From: Neodontobutis hainanensis
Taxonomy: Eukaryota; Chordata; Actinopteri; Gobiiformes; Odontobutidae
Direction of reading: 5' to 3'
Assembly (NCBI GenBank): GCA_024349245.1
Contig: JALDNG010000022.1
Location: 17,191,501-17,255,500 of the forward strand
DNA length: 64,000 nt
Position 1 is the stretch's first letter, and each line of letters opens with the position of its first letter. Made by a program: the position numbers and the translations under genes. The notes under the pieces are model-generated. The model saw only the letters and a list, made by a program, of their open reading frames with translations, was not told where the DNA came from and made no database searches. Shown here piece by piece: positions 13,101 through 28,100 of the stretch.

Positions 13101-16100
13101 CCGGGCCTGTTTGTGTGGGGGAGACGGGGAATAAGCGGGAGGGGCTCAGGCTAGGTGATGATTTGGGCTGATTATGTGCACTAATTGGGCCAGCCGAGTC
13201 GAGGAGCAGCGGTCGGAAGCTGCAGTCTCACCTCTCATTAAAAACCATCTAATGATGAGTCTGCGGCTCTTATGACCAGAGGAGCGGGTGGCCGTGTCGG
13301 TCGCTAGTTAACGGGCCGTCCCTTGAGGAGATGTGTCCTAAAACAACTGTTGTTACACTTTGGACAGCGTTCCAGAGGCGGGACTTGGATTAGACTATTT
13401 AAAAAAAATCATCTGACAATATGCTTCTATTCATATTATGTGCCTAAAAACAATACAGTGTTGTAAAATTACAAAGGCTGCTGGAAATGTGGGTGGTGTT
13501 GATTGCTAATTAATACAATCCAAATAAAATTAAGCTTCAAAATCTAATGCTTCAGTCATTATAATTATTTCAAATGGCATAATTACCCCCGTATTGGCTG
13601 CTATTTACACAAACAAACAATGAGTAGGTTAATAAGGCAGATTTTTATCTCAAGTTGAAAAGCTGACAAGAAAAGTTCATCAGCTAATTGTTACTGGAAA
13701 TATAAAGGAGGGGGGGATTAATACTACTTTGCAGGCTTTACTTAAGAAGCTTGTCAGAACACGTCTGGAGTAGGAAGTGTTTTGAAGTGATGTTGTGGTG
13801 TTACAGGCGATGGGACAGGAAGTTAATCTCAGCTTTGGGGTCAGTGTGTGTGGATGAGGTTAATGAAAAACAGGGCACCATCTGTGAAAAGTGCATTGTT
13901 CGGGGCATTGGATTGTTTTATGTTGAGGCTGCGTTCACACAACAGGGAATTAAAGTGGACGGTATAGATTTAAGATTTTTTGTTTATTTCTGTTACAAAA
14001 TCAAAAACAATGTGAAATGACATTGATCCTGGAGACATTATGGTTTGAAGTTATACCATATCCTACAATTATTATTGCCTCTGTCCATGTTATCAGTGAA
14101 ATTATTCTTTGAAGTAAGAGTTGTAAATGAGAGAGTAAGAGTTATCCTGGACATAATGAAGAAAAGGTTTAAACGATAAATACATTTGATTGAGAAAATA
14201 TTGTTCTCAATATTATATTCAATATTTAAGATGAAGTAATTTGACCAAATAAGATTGGATCCTGACCACTTTTAAGGCCAGTGTTAAAAGTTGTGTAAAT
14301 GTTAGATAAACGTTAACTCACGAGGGAAGTTACTCTATACATGTTGAACAAAATGCAATCGGCTATAACTGTTTATAATAGTGTATAATCACAACCCAGT
14401 GGAAGGGGCTATTACTTCCTACTACTACCCAGAGTAAATAAGCATAGTAAATAAAGCAAACTGAGCACACTCATGTTAGTTTTTTTTTTTTTTTTTATTG
14501 AAATCACCATCAAACTTGTTTCCTAGAGAACAGCTGCCAATAACGTTTACAACAAAGACATCTAGACAGAGGCAGAAGAGAAGGAAAGACAAAATGTCCT
14601 GTTTTTTTTTTATTCTATGTCCAGATACCTTTTTCATAACCTTTTATTAGATTATGACCTGGATAAATGAGACTCTCCACAGACATAGACAACAGCATGT
14701 TCCATCAGAGCTACTGTAGTCTGCTCTAAAAAGGACTGAGGTCTGACATTCCAGTCTGTACTTTGTGTTGAACATCTTGGGGCAACACTTTTGTGACAAT
14801 AGTTGTTCCAACGTTTTTAAAAGCTATTCTTTATTCTAACTACATTGTAAACCACACTTTAATCATTTATTTACTCTCCGTGGTGTGTTCCTGAAACGCT
14901 GTCCCAGCTCTCAGCCCATATTTATGACGCTGAGTTTTATGTGCTGCGTGTTACAAAGAGAGGAAATGAAACTTCCCCGTGTCTCAGACAGAGTGTAGTC
15001 TGCTGGCCTAATTCCTCACCTGCTCCACATTACCAAATCCCTATTACCTGCACCCACCTAATCTTAGGATGTAGTTTCCGTCAGGTAGGATTAATAACAC
15101 CCCTCGGTGGCCGGAGAGGATGAATGTGTGCACCCCCCCTACCCTTTGCCCACTCTCTTTAATAACCACCTTGTAATTTATGGTTGTAGTTTATCGACGG
15201 ACGTCTGGCCAAATTGAACGCAGGCCGCGGCTTCTCCGACGTGTTTGAAGAGGAGATCACCGATGGGGGCTTCTGTGGAAGTGAGTATAGCAACCTGTCT
15301 GTCAAGGAGTCACATTATATTTATTTGGCACATTTTATAAAACAGAAACAATTTAGTGTCCTGCAGAAAGATGTAAAAAGTGAAATGAAAACTCTAAATT
15401 TAGTGGTGGGTAGACACATTTACTCAAGTGCATTTCCCAAAACACACTTTATACTTTTACTTTAGTGCTGGTTTTGACTACCCTACCCACTGCCATAATA
15501 ACCAATGACTTGAATAAGATAACTATAACCCATTATTAATGACAGTGGCATACTGAGTAAACATGTCATTATAAATGCACTATGTCTGTGAAAACTGCAC
15601 TGCAATAAATGTTCTCTTTGAATGTCAAAACAAACATGACCAAAAAGATTTGCCTTGTATTCACTGACGTGGGATGTTAGTCAGGTCAGTGTGTTTTCCA
15701 GGGCTTGGAATAAACCTGACTGTTTGATAAGGAAGTATGGCTAAACCTTCAGCTCTCACACTGCTACAAGGACACCCTTCTTTATTTTTTATTAGTTTAG
15801 TTTTATAAGTTTGGAAAGTTCATTTAAAAAATAACTTTGATGACATAGTGCAGAAGCCTCTTCAGGGGTCACCTAAAACCAAACTGTGCCGTACTGACCC
15901 GACTGCACCGTGCTGCTCAAGAGAAAATGTTTTAATTGTGAGTCATTTTGTCATTGCAATTAAAAGTTAAGTATATTTAACATACTCAACAATTAATCGT
16001 AATAACAATATGACAATATATTAACTGAAAGGTTTTCTTTTTTTAATCAGCAAGGTTTTTATATTTAACATACAAACATTTTTAATTAAATAAAGAAAAA

Positions 16101-19100
16101 CCTTCAGTTAATTGTGGTATTAATTCAAGGTCATATTGCTCGACCTTAATCTAACTGTAAATCAGTGAAAGAATGAATAGGACTGTAGCCCGTCATGTTA
16201 CATTTGCTAATTGTCAAACATCCAAAACAAGTAGAATTACTTGATTCAAAGGTTACCTGTAGGATCTTATTGAATGTGACAAAAGAAGCTTGATGAGAGA
16301 ACTTCATTGCTTTGGCAACAGTGTGACTGATTACAGGTGCAGTATCAGAAGTTTGAGTGTTAAACAAATCCTCCGGGAACGCTGCGTCAAAACACCTTGG
16401 GTTCAACTCATATTTACACAGGAAAACATGTCACACACAGCAACCAGCTAAATACCTTTTGTGTGATATTAGAACCATTAACTCTATTGTAGTCACTGTC
16501 TCTAATATCACGTAAATCTGACACGAAAACAAGTTTTTCATAAAGTGTAAAGGAAAACTGAGGCAGAGATTTTTGTTTCCATTAACTGTTGAGTTGAGTA
16601 TAATCTTTGTGTTTTGTCAAAGAGTGAAGGTTTTGCTGAATCCCAAAAAGGAGAGAAGTTTTTTTTTTTCAATGTCTTTTCAGGAAATCACAGTTAGTTT
16701 TCTAATTTCATTCAAAAACATAAAATGTTCTTTGGTTTTAAATGAAGAAGTAAACAAAATACCAAGTTTCACTTCTGTTTTCTGTTAAATATTGTTATTG
16801 TACATTGACTTGTTGCAGCAGAGTTAGTTAGTTTTGTGTTCTCATTGTCCTTTGAAAAAATGAGTTCCCAGATATACAAATACAAATTGAATCCCTTTAT
16901 AGAAACCTGACGTTTGAGTCATTTTTGAAATAATAGAAACAGCTGTGTCGTATTTATTTAGATTGTAAAACTGTCACATTGTTATTCTTGCACTTACCTT
17001 TTACAATGATAACACAATACCTTTGAGGACACAATGATTAATTCATATTTCTTGTTTTTCTTAATCCCTGCAGGTAATTCAAGGTCTTACCAGCAATGGA
17101 TGCACACAGTGAAGGTATTTTGCACACAACACCTTTCATCTCTTGCATTTTTTAATGTTGTAGTGTTTACCCTTTTTTATTTTTACTTGGACAAACAAAG
17201 AACTCCAAATAACATTTAACCCGCTTTGTTTGAGATGGAACTGGTATCTTCCCATGTAACATATTCCCTGTTGGTCTTTGTCCCTAAAAGTCTTGGTCTT
17301 GTTTGGGTTTGGGTTTGTTTGGGTCTGACCTTTTATAACTACATGTGGTCTGGACTGCAACACTAGTATTCACCCAGTGCCCATCTAAAAGCTTTTATCA
17401 TAGCTCGACCAGTCTTTCATTGCGCGGCTCTATTAAATTAACACTGTGACGGACAGACCCGAGCGTTTGAAGTGTGGATTGAAGGGGCCGGCTGCATGTA
17501 AAGATCTTGGTGGGGCCTGGGTTTGTGTGAAGCGGCGCGTGCAGCAGGACAGCGCGGGAAAGACGAGGAGCGAGACAGAAGTGATTTGACGTGACAAGAC
17601 GTCCTTTCGACATGACATGTTGATCTGGCAGCACACATAGCCGTTTCTCCATTGAACCGACCCGAGAACACAGATGTCTCCCGCTCCTCCTGTGTCTATC
17701 CTTTCCTCTTCGTCCGATTTCCCCCCTTTCATCTCTGTCACTGCCCCCCCTCCTTCGGTTTTCCTCTCTCTTGCTCTTAGCTAAGGCTGAATTAGTTCTC
17801 TAGAGTGCTCTTCAAAGGTTTGTTAAAGTTCACATTTCCTGACTGACAGGGATCTATACGAGGGGCCTCCACCTCGGCCCCGCGCCTCATCTCCCACTGC
17901 CGACTTCTGAAACGCTGTCTGCCATTTACTCTGTTTAGCCGTTTAGCCGCCACTTTGTGCGCTGCACTAAAGACCAAACGGAGAGCGAGACGCCAAAGGA
18001 ACTAGCAACAACTCAGACAGAATAAAGAAGACAGTTTCACGGAGAGAGATTGGGAGACGTAATGTCAGGCTGCGAACTCAAAGCAGAAATCAATCACATA
18101 CAGTCCTTTGTCGCTGTTTTAGGCTTTAAAAGAATTTTCTGAATGCTATCACTCACAGTTTATCAGCAATACCTATTATAGTCTCATGTTCTTTTATGCT
18201 ATTTCAATCTTTTGACCCGTCACACTATTGAATATTAGTGTTGTGTGAAGATATTAAAAAAATACTGTATGTAAAAATCAGACAGTCATAAGCAGATGCA
18301 GGTTGTCTTTGTCACTTATCTGTTAGAGTGCCTATACCCACATATTGTAAATCCAACTTCAGTCTATTTCCTTAAGGCAGGGGTGCCCAAAGTGGGGTCT
18401 GGACCTTTTCCATTTAAGAGGGACTTATAAAAAAATAGGATCTGAAAAAAGAAAATAAAGGTAACTAACTTTAAGATAATTCAGATAGGTTTGTGAATGT
18501 GTGCACATGTACACACAAGTCCACAACTTGTCCTATTTTGATGGATTTTTTTATAAGGTCTGGGTCAAAGTTTGCAGGCTTCCATTAAGACACTACCTCG
18601 TCAGAAGAAAACTGAGTGGCAGTGGCACAGACCAAAAGCATTTTAAACAAACCAGGGAGGAAGTCTATTTCTTAACATGCTAAAGATTTTTCTGTTTGGC
18701 CTGTGGCTCATTAATACATTTGCGTTAAAAAAAGTTTCAGCCTTAAGGCTTAACAAACAACAGAAAACTAAATTATTAAATGATAGAGGTAGATGTGCTC
18801 GGGTAATGACCTCCTCTCACCCACCTCTTCCATTTGAAGCACGGTCTCAACAAAGCCACTGTTTTACCATTACTAATGTTAACAGTAAAGAATTGCTCTG
18901 ATTGGATAAAAGGACCTTGTGATGGACGTTAACTGGCATGTGGTTCAACCAATCACCTCCGGTTATTCCTCTAAAGAACCTTCCCTTTGCAAACACATTC
19001 TGTTGAAGTCCTCAATGGCTTTTTATCACAGACCATCTGACCTGTCATTATATCTCTGTCCTAAAAATTAATCAACAAAAAACAGTTCTTTTTATAGTGT

Positions 19101-22100
19101 GTCACTTTTACTTTCTTTACACAGTAAGTCCAAGGGATAGTCCTTATTTTTAGGATTTAGGAGTTGTAATGTGTATTCTCTGTGCTCTAAAATAATTACT
19201 CATTATGTGTTTTTCAGAGAGGAGGAGCTCTGATCAACACAGCTGTCACAAAGGTACAGACCTCGACATGAGTACATCTTTGGGTCAATACATAATCGTA
19301 AAATTCAAATAAGATGATGACTAAGCAGGTTATTCCAGGAAAAATGAATCCTTTGTGCTTGAATGCATGTGTTTAGTGGTGGTTCTTGACTGGCGTGTGT
19401 TTGATGAGTTATGTTTTGTACAATAGGTGGTCAGGGTGCCCTTTCATGTTATCGCCTCATGTTATAACGCAATGCTCTCTTATCCAGCCTTTTGTCTCTG
19501 TGTTTCTTTTGCCACAGGGATCAAAGCATTTCTTGATGTTACATGAAACCAGAACAGAATACAAATGGAACATGTTTTGATTAGTAATCTGTGCGTGATT
19601 CTTCAAATATACATGTGAGCCGTTTTTCTTCCTTAGGCCAAGAGTCATGCTAAGAGGGGCATCCGGGACATAAAGGGTCGGCTCAAAGCGAGGGTAAGCA
19701 GCATGGCAGGGCCTTCACCACTGCTCCGACATGCAAACACACACATTATCTCAACATAAGACACTCCCCTCATGCAAACAGACAGGAAAGCTGCTTTACA
19801 TGGAGAGTTTGATTCTGACGCAGGCACCGTTAATGACTGCTGAAGCCTGCTTAGCGCTTTGTTCAGGATTGTACATTTTTAACCAACGCCCCTCTGGCTA
19901 TGGCCTGTCATGTCATCCAAACCCTGGCCTCTTCTCTTTCTCTTTTATTGTGTGCATATTTCATCAGTGAGCCTGTGATTTCCTCAAAGCTAATGTAACG
20001 AGGTGTATGTTTCCATAAGCCTGATGGATTTGATAAGGCAATAGCAGCTTGATCCGTCAGTGGGAAACAGAGGCAAGAGGGCGCTGAGGATTAACGAGGC
20101 GCGATAGTCAACGGGAACACGCACAAACATGTGTTGAAAAGTATTTGATTTGAAGGTGAATGAATACTTGTGCAAAAGGATGTGTTTTTTATTTATTTAG
20201 TTAGGAGAGAAGTATTGTTTCCTGTCGCTGTTTAAATTAGGGCAAAAACCACAATACATTGAGAGAGTTGTCTTATGGCACCACTATCTCCTCACCACAA
20301 CGGAAGGATACATCAACCACATGCCTCACTAGTGAGAAAAATCAAACTAAAATTGTTAGAAATAATATCATTTCATTGTTGTCTTTAAAGCAGCCCTATA
20401 TATCATAATCATTAAATGGTTCTGTAAAGTCTATTTCACTGACACAGTCCGCTCAGCTGGACAGAAACCTCCAATATAACTTGTATATAATGTATATAGT
20501 TACTGTCGTTACTGCTGTTTGAAGACATTTTGCTGGTTTTCTAAAGAAGCATGCATTAAAAAGTAATTGCCAATGCTAACCATGTACTCTACAGAGTAAC
20601 TCAATAAGTGACGGCGCAGGTTACCATTTCAACAAAAAAGCTTATTTTTACCAGATTAACACTATTTACCAATCATCTCTGTTTGAAAAAATGAAACCTT
20701 CCAGGACAGTGTGTGTTGTATGAAGTGCAGTCACTGGCAAGACTTCTCTTTCAAGGACATCATAAAAAGTTACACAAGGTTGCTTTACTGTTTTAAAGTG
20801 ACTGCATTGTGTTAACACTAAACTAATTATGAACATACAGAGTAGAAGATGTCCAAAATCTTTTCATTTTACTGCTATAAGCTTTTATTATTACAAAACA
20901 GCATGACACAATGGCATCTAATTCACACTTTCTTTATATTTTTCAACATTTTAAACACTTCAGTGTATCCATTATGAAAGCAAGCCTCCGTTTTCTAATA
21001 TTTTTAATGAGTTTACTTAAACTAAGCATTTAGTTTATAATGCTGTTGAACTCACTGTGGCTTATGTCTTTGTATAAAACCTGCTTGATTATGTGCCTCA
21101 GGACGAGGAGGACGAGGGGCTGCCGGTCTGCAGCGGGTCTCCCACCAGCACCAAGAGCCTGTCTCCAAGGAGACTGCAGAAGATGAGGCGGGTATGAAAT
21201 CCACACATCTCTCTGTTAACTACATAGACTGAGAGTTTAGATTGAACTGGATGGGCACAAATGAAATTTCCTTCTGTTCCCTGTCCATTTTTCCTTCTTC
21301 CCTTTATTTCTCTGTTTTCGTTCCCTCGCTCTCATACCAGTTCTTGGAGGAGTTTGTCAGCGTGCCAAATGTAATGATAAGCATTTTTCTGCTCTTTCAA
21401 CGCACTCATGTTGTACATTCAGTATTTTCTGTGAACAGCACGGACAATAGCTGGTCAGCAGTTTCTCTGAAGAATTTGCTTGTGCACCATAAGTGGATAT
21501 CATTTTTTTTCTTTGTTGTATGCAGAGCTGGCATTCAATGTGCAAACACATGCACACACTTCCAAAGCACACATTCATCAATAACATACAAGTAGATTTA
21601 AGTTATTAGATTTAAGGAGATGGTTGCATGGATCCAAATGTATATCCTGTAATTAAAACTTCCATTAACAGCCCTGAGGCGTATTAGTACCTCATAGCTT
21701 TACCTCTGAAGAACAACCTGGACTCTTTCCCTCTTTAAGATATACTTTAATCAGAGATGGCTATTACTTAGTTATATTTACTAAAACATATATTACATAT
21801 AAAGAAAAATATTCTGTCCATTTTTGTTTGATGCTTCTTTCATGCTTCAAGAGATTTTAAACTAAGTGAAATATACAGTATTCAAAGTGTGGTAGCCTGT
21901 CATTTTTTCTTTCCAATTTCTATTTGTTTCTGCACATTTAAATTTGATTTCAGTAGCAGTAGATACAAAATAAACTCCTTGACACAAATGGATAGACGTA
22001 CAACCAATGAGACAAACGTAGCATTGGATAAAATTTGATAAATGGTTCTGATTGGTCTGGATTTGTACAAAGTCATAATTGCTGTAAAGGGAAGGGATCT

Positions 22101-25100
22101 CAAACTGATTTTTATTGCATGACGAGCCGGGACGAGCAGACCTCACCTGAGAGACACACTTAGCAGAAAGCCAACACAGAGAGCGGAAATAGGCTGAAAC
22201 ACTGGACCCTAGCCCCAGTTGTGTTTGAACAGAATGCAGAAAAAAATTACCCTACCGTTTCAGAAGGCATGTTTTTTTTCTCCTAAACATCTTGGTTATT
22301 AGATAGATTCTTCTCAAAGATATACAACACAGACTGCGGGATCTGCGCCATCTAGTGGCTAAAAGTTACACAGTGCCGCTTTAAGTTAAATATTTCCTAT
22401 ACAGATAAAGTTATGTAGTTATTAATATGTAGTTATTTTTGTTGACATTAAACTGTTAATATATGATACTATGTTTTTTAGACTCATTTGTTCTATTGAA
22501 TTTATGTTGTGCTATTGATTAAGTTTACTGTATATATCCATCTGCCAAATGGGACCTTCAATTATGCAGGGTCAGGTCATCCTCGAAATATTCAAAATAG
22601 TTACAGCATGTTTTCTGTAAAATTACGGTTTCTTCTTATGCATTAATTAAAAAATAACCGTTAACTTACTATCTTTACTTCTTGAATTATTTGTAACACA
22701 AGATATCTCTACAATCTGTGAGAGATTTTGGCAACTCTTCCCATCTCTAAGTAAATACACCCAAGTAAATATACAAAACATGGCTGCATACACAATCTGA
22801 CATTTTGCTCCGAGTCGTGGAGGAGTGTGATTAGGAGAGGTTGTGCTATGTCTAATTAGCATTGTTCTTCCTGATGCAGACAGGCTGGTAGTGCAGTCAG
22901 TGGAAGGTGTGACGGCCAAGGAGACGAGAAGAACGGCAATTAGGGCTTTTCTTAAGGCCCCGCTCGGACACCCCCCTACACTCCCCCCAACGCTCCCCCT
23001 TCACTCGGCCGCTGGCAAACAAAGACGGGCCAACACATAGAAAAAGAAGAAAAAAATAACAGTTAACATTCAATTGATGAGCACACATAGACACGAACAT
23101 TTTCAGAATACACTCACAGTGGCAACCCTGTCCTTGTCGCTAAGGCCTGTTCATTGCCACGGTAACGGGTCCCTAGAGACAGAAGGAAGAGGACACAAGC
23201 TTGCATGTCTCACTGCTTTTGTTTATATAGTCTTATCTTTTGTCTGTAGCGACACATTATGATCTTTTCACTTTTACATTTTGCTATAAGCTGAACTAAA
23301 TTAAACGTACAACTTTCTATTAATTAAACTGTTTGTTGTGAAGTATAAATGGGCACAACGCTGACTGAGGTTTAGGGATTTAGGAGTCAAATTCCCACCA
23401 ATGGCACAGGAAAGAATATCAAAGAGGCTTAAGGGTTAGATTTAGACTGAAGCCAGTTGATTTACTTGTTGGCACCATTTTGTGATGAAAACCTTTTTTT
23501 CGTATCAATATTTTGTCTTGACTTCTTGATTCTTGTTGATGGTGGTTGTGACTCAGTTTCAGGCCCTAAAAGTCATGGTCTTGATCTGAGCTAACTCCTG
23601 GTCTTAGTCACTACTTTTGGTTTAATTTTATTTGGTTTTGACTATGACACTAAAGACGGTCACTGTAACTAATACCAACTCGGCCAAATCCCTGAAACTC
23701 CTCAAAACTCTTGGAAATTTCTCTTGTTGTATTAATTCATTCCAACAAGTCAGTGATGGACAAACTAAACCCGGGGGCCACATGCGGCCTGTTGGGCTGT
23801 TATTATTTACTATTATTTTATTGATTTATTTTTCCTTCAATATTCTGCATTGATCAGTTGATTCCACAATACAACATGCTTTAAACGATAACAACATTCC
23901 TTCAGCTAGCATCTCTACTTTGAGCAAGAGAGTTTTATACAGAATGTACAGTGTTTAGTGCCTATAGTTCAAACTTTAAACTATAGCAAAAGAAAAATGT
24001 TTTTATTGAGCATACGTGAGTTCACTGTGTTTGCCCGTCCCTCCACAAGAGTCCCATGTTCTAATGAGTGCCCTAAACAAGTGGCCTTTGGGGAAATATA
24101 ATTGCCCACACTTGCTATAAGTTGTTGTAATACATAAATCATATGACAAAGTTTGACAAAGATAAATACATACTTCAAGATCCTGCATATAAAGATAAAT
24201 ATAGACTCCTGCAGCAAATTAAAGCAACAGTATGTAACTTTTTGGGAGTTTGCACCCACTAAAGGACTGTGTAAGTACACTGCTGTAAACTCACATCAGT
24301 GTTTATCAGAGGTATCTATGTTTGACTCATTCTTGTCATTCCCACTTCCTCCCCCTTGTGTCTTGCCCAGCTACTGTCTAATCTATCAAAATAAAAGCAA
24401 AAGGCCCAAAAACACATAAAACTTTCTGAACATGTGAACCAGGTGCACTAAGAGCTGTTATTCTTTCATTTGATGTCAGGGAGGGAACCATCAGAATGAC
24501 GTTTTTTAATGATTTCAAGGCTATGTATGTATTTTAGGGTAAATTAAGAAATATTGTATTGTAGAAATCTGTGAAATAACACAGCTGTAAGGTGTAAGGT
24601 TGAACAAAAGACCTTGAAAGTCCTCAAAAAACGTTATATAAAACCTGAAATTAAACAAAAGATTTCACATAAAGTTTTAAAACCACACAATGGCAGCCTT
24701 TTATTCCACCAGCTGCTCAAAGATGTTTACATTTCTGTTACAGTAAACTGGCCTGTGACTATACAGTAGCTTTTGTTCCCACTTATCTCTGTCTCTCACC
24801 CTTCAGATTGCTTTCTATGAAATTGTGATGGTGTTGTTCTGCCCACAGCCGTCTTGGCCAGGTGTTCCTTGCTGGAGAAATTGATCTCAGTGGGACTCAC
24901 CTGGTTAAATAAAGGTTAAATAAAAGTGCATTTTGTTAAAAGTAGCATTGTTCTCATAGCTGGCCCCTTCCTCTTGTGCACACAGGCGCATCTTTAAGAG
25001 TTTTAGCTTGGCTCTGTCCCAATAGAAGCCAAGTCTTTTTTTTTTTTTTTCATTTCTCAAGGTTGAAAAATAAAGACTATTTGACAAAACTGTCCATCTA

Positions 25101-28100
25101 CATAATTTACGCCAAAGAATAAGATTATAAGCACTACATGTACAGCGGGATTGGCGTTTTCTCCATGACTACGCCCTTTTTGCATCCCTTTAAAGTGATC
25201 TCCAAAGCCTCTTTCACCTGCAAGATAAATTCAAAACATTTAGAAATCAAAGGCTCCGAAATCTGATTAAAGACATACCAAACTTGGAGTGTGAGCGGAG
25301 AAAAAAAAAAACAAGCGAGACATGTTTCTATCATTCATCATTTTTAGCACACCCCTCCAATGTCTGTCCTTGAAATAAAATGAATGATCCCAGAGTAGCT
25401 CCTTTTAATTAGTCATAGCGAAAATAATCACAGTTATGAAATTCATACTCTATTTGATCAGCCAACACGTGCAGCAGAGTAAAGCGCCGCTGTCATGGGC
25501 ATACAGATTTCAGCTGCATCCAGCCCTTGTGGGTGATTTGTGGTGTTCGGTGAGCTTGTTGATTAAGAATGTAGGAGTAATCCTTTCTTTTGACAAAAAC
25601 AAGACTGAATTGGACTGTTGACTCCTCGTGTGATAACAAACAAATCCCATTGTTCTGGCTTCTGTACGGGTTGGTGTGTCAGCGTCTCTCGTTGAGATTC
25701 AATTTAAGAATTTTTATTTTATTTTTTTTACAGCGTGTGGATGTGTGCGCTCTTTTCGCTGCACGCTTCAGCGGACGGGAAGTGTCTGTAGCTCAGCCTT
25801 TCTCACTGTATATACTGTATGAGAGCCTACAGTATTTAGTTGCCCCGGGATGGAGGCAGAGGAATGACAGCTGTACTGAGAGCGCTGCAGAGGCGACGGG
25901 TTGGGATGAGGTTATGGACAGTGACTTCAGCAGGCTTACGGTCAGGCTCTGCCCCAGGTGCTGCACCCCTCACCTGGAGAGGGATGCCCGGCCAGAGAGC
26001 AGCTCAGAGCTCAAGGGGGGCCCGCCACAGATGTTAAACAATGGAGGAAAGTCACATGATCAACAGTGCAGTGTCTGTGTGCATTCGATTGAGCTTCTGT
26101 ACAGCCATTGGACAAATACTGTATGTAGACTTTAATTAAGTGCACTTATATGAACTGTAAGTGACGTTTTCAAAGTTAGACACATAGATATCACATCACC
26201 TAATATCTATTTCAGAAAATGGGAACATCCAGGGCTGCAAAAGATATTGCAAATCTATCTTTATTGCAGTGTCACCAATAATACACAATATCTAACAACT
26301 GCAAAAACACAACAACACAATAATGTCACAGTGTTTAATGTGAACACCATATCATTAATTTTTTTGCCTGTAAAAATAACTGTAGAGGTTAAAATCAAAC
26401 AGTGGTACAGTATGTACAAAGAAAAGAGTAAACCTGGATCACTGCTACATTTAGTCCAGGTTTAGGCCTTGGCATAAGCCTTGTTAAGGCCTGGATCAGT
26501 CCTTAGGGTTTGTACTTAATATAGTCTTAGCTTAGACCTTGAAAATCCTGGTTTAATGTTGATTTAGCTCTTGCTTTGACTGATGGAATTTAGTCCAGAG
26601 CTTTGTATTTGTTAATATTTTCTAAGTTAGTTAAACTCCTACACTGTCAAAGAGGACACTCAAATTCGACAGGTCATATCATTTTCACAATATTCAAAAT
26701 AGTTTACATATATGGCATGTTTTTTCTAACATCATGCAGCCTCAGAAGCAACACAAGTTTTTATCTTTATATCAACGTGTGCCATGTACTTATCTAACAA
26801 GACACAATGCCATGTTCTTGTATGTGCCAGACATTTACACGTAATATCTGCCAGTCCCATGAAGCAAACACAAAGCAGACAGATGTTAGCACTTTGAAGT
26901 ATTTTTATAGGCCTTTTTGTCATTGCAGTATTTCACAACAATATTACGTAACTCATCTAGCTTGTATTGTGCATCTATTTAAATAATAATCTCTAATGTG
27001 ACCCACCTTTGGCCCCAATCACTTGACACTTGTCATGTCTCTACATAATCCAGTTTATGTGGTGTTTATTGTAAAAAATTATATTAATCCAAAAACACAT
27101 GTACAATATATGTAATGTAGTTTGCATTTACATTATTTTTATGGTAACCTGAAAAGCTGTTTTTTGGGAGGCTTCTATTTAATTAAACGTCTTAACTTAG
27201 ACCCTATGATTTTTTTTTATGAAATTCAAAGTAAATCTTGTGATCACCCAAATATAATCTATTCTGTAACCTTTTAACCCACAGCCACTGTTTGCTAAAC
27301 ACAGCTATGAATGATGGGGCATGCAGTCCTGTTTCCATATAATCCTGTCTGTGTGAAAATACAGTATCTCTAATTTCCTTTTTAGGAGATAAAGAGCAAT
27401 ATGGAAGAATATTAAGAAGCTCCACAATGAACTTGAAGCCACACACCAGTATTGTGCATGGCTGTGTGTGTTCACCTGATGATTTTTATGTTAGTCCTCT
27501 CCCTTTGGTTTTCTCCACTTCAGAGCTTCAAGATTTGGCTTCCTCGCTGAAACCAAAGTGCCATCTCCTGGTGTCTTCAGAGAACTGCACATCTCTGTCA
27601 TTCTCAGAAGACACCTGGTGATTTCTGGACGAGTTTAGTTTTCGCCCACCAGAATCAGCATAATGCACATTCTCCTTCTTTTATAGTCTTTCTTTCTAAG
27701 TGAAAAGGAAGGTGTCTTTTAGCAACAGCCAGTTGGACGGCCCTGCAGCAGTGGAGCTTGCCTCAAACACATTTTTTTTTCTTTTTTTTTCTCCGGCTCT
27801 TAAACTGGGAGACTTGGCTGTACTTCTGCATAGGCTGTGTTTCTCTCTCCCCAAGGTTTGTTTGCATTTTACCGGCATCTCTTTGCGTCCGCTGCCAAGC
27901 TGTGAGATCAGTGCCCCGCTCAGAAACACCATATGAAATGTATAATGTAGGAGCGGCTATTAAAGTGCGCTAGCGTTTGGCCCTGTCACAGAGAGGCATA
28001 GCTGCTCTGCTTAAGCGGTCATGCGGCGATGGAGGAAGGGGGAAAGTTTGTTTCTCCAAATAAAAACAGCCCCTAAAATCACCGTGATGGCTTTTTCCCC

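Larger units (their letters stand above)
4985..15189. other. dennd1b intron, 10.2 kb
   Basis: Large intron with repeat fragments at 5320-5640, a degenerate TTTAGTCCT-type region (about 6085-6385) and a deleted Tc1-like element (about 7360-8200). GC-rich blocks lie at about 9180-9610 and 13000-13340, and a T-rich run at 14480-14500. No exon or RNA gene is recognised. Confidence 0.6.

Noticed and set aside
17398..17741. Three minus-strand open frames of 77-102 codons
   Set aside because: They overlap in different frames in a GC-rich intron block, with no splice context or known domain; probably noncoding.
23750..23800. Block ccgggggccacatgcggcctg resembling a hAT-type repeat fragment
   Set aside because: It is too short and isolated to assign to a family from sequence alone.
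25590..26135. 181-codon plus-strand open frame with an acceptor-like tttttacag at 25724-25733
   Set aside because: It shows no domain, no likeness to the DENND1B linker and no convincing donor; it falls in a GC-rich intron block where long open frames arise by chance.
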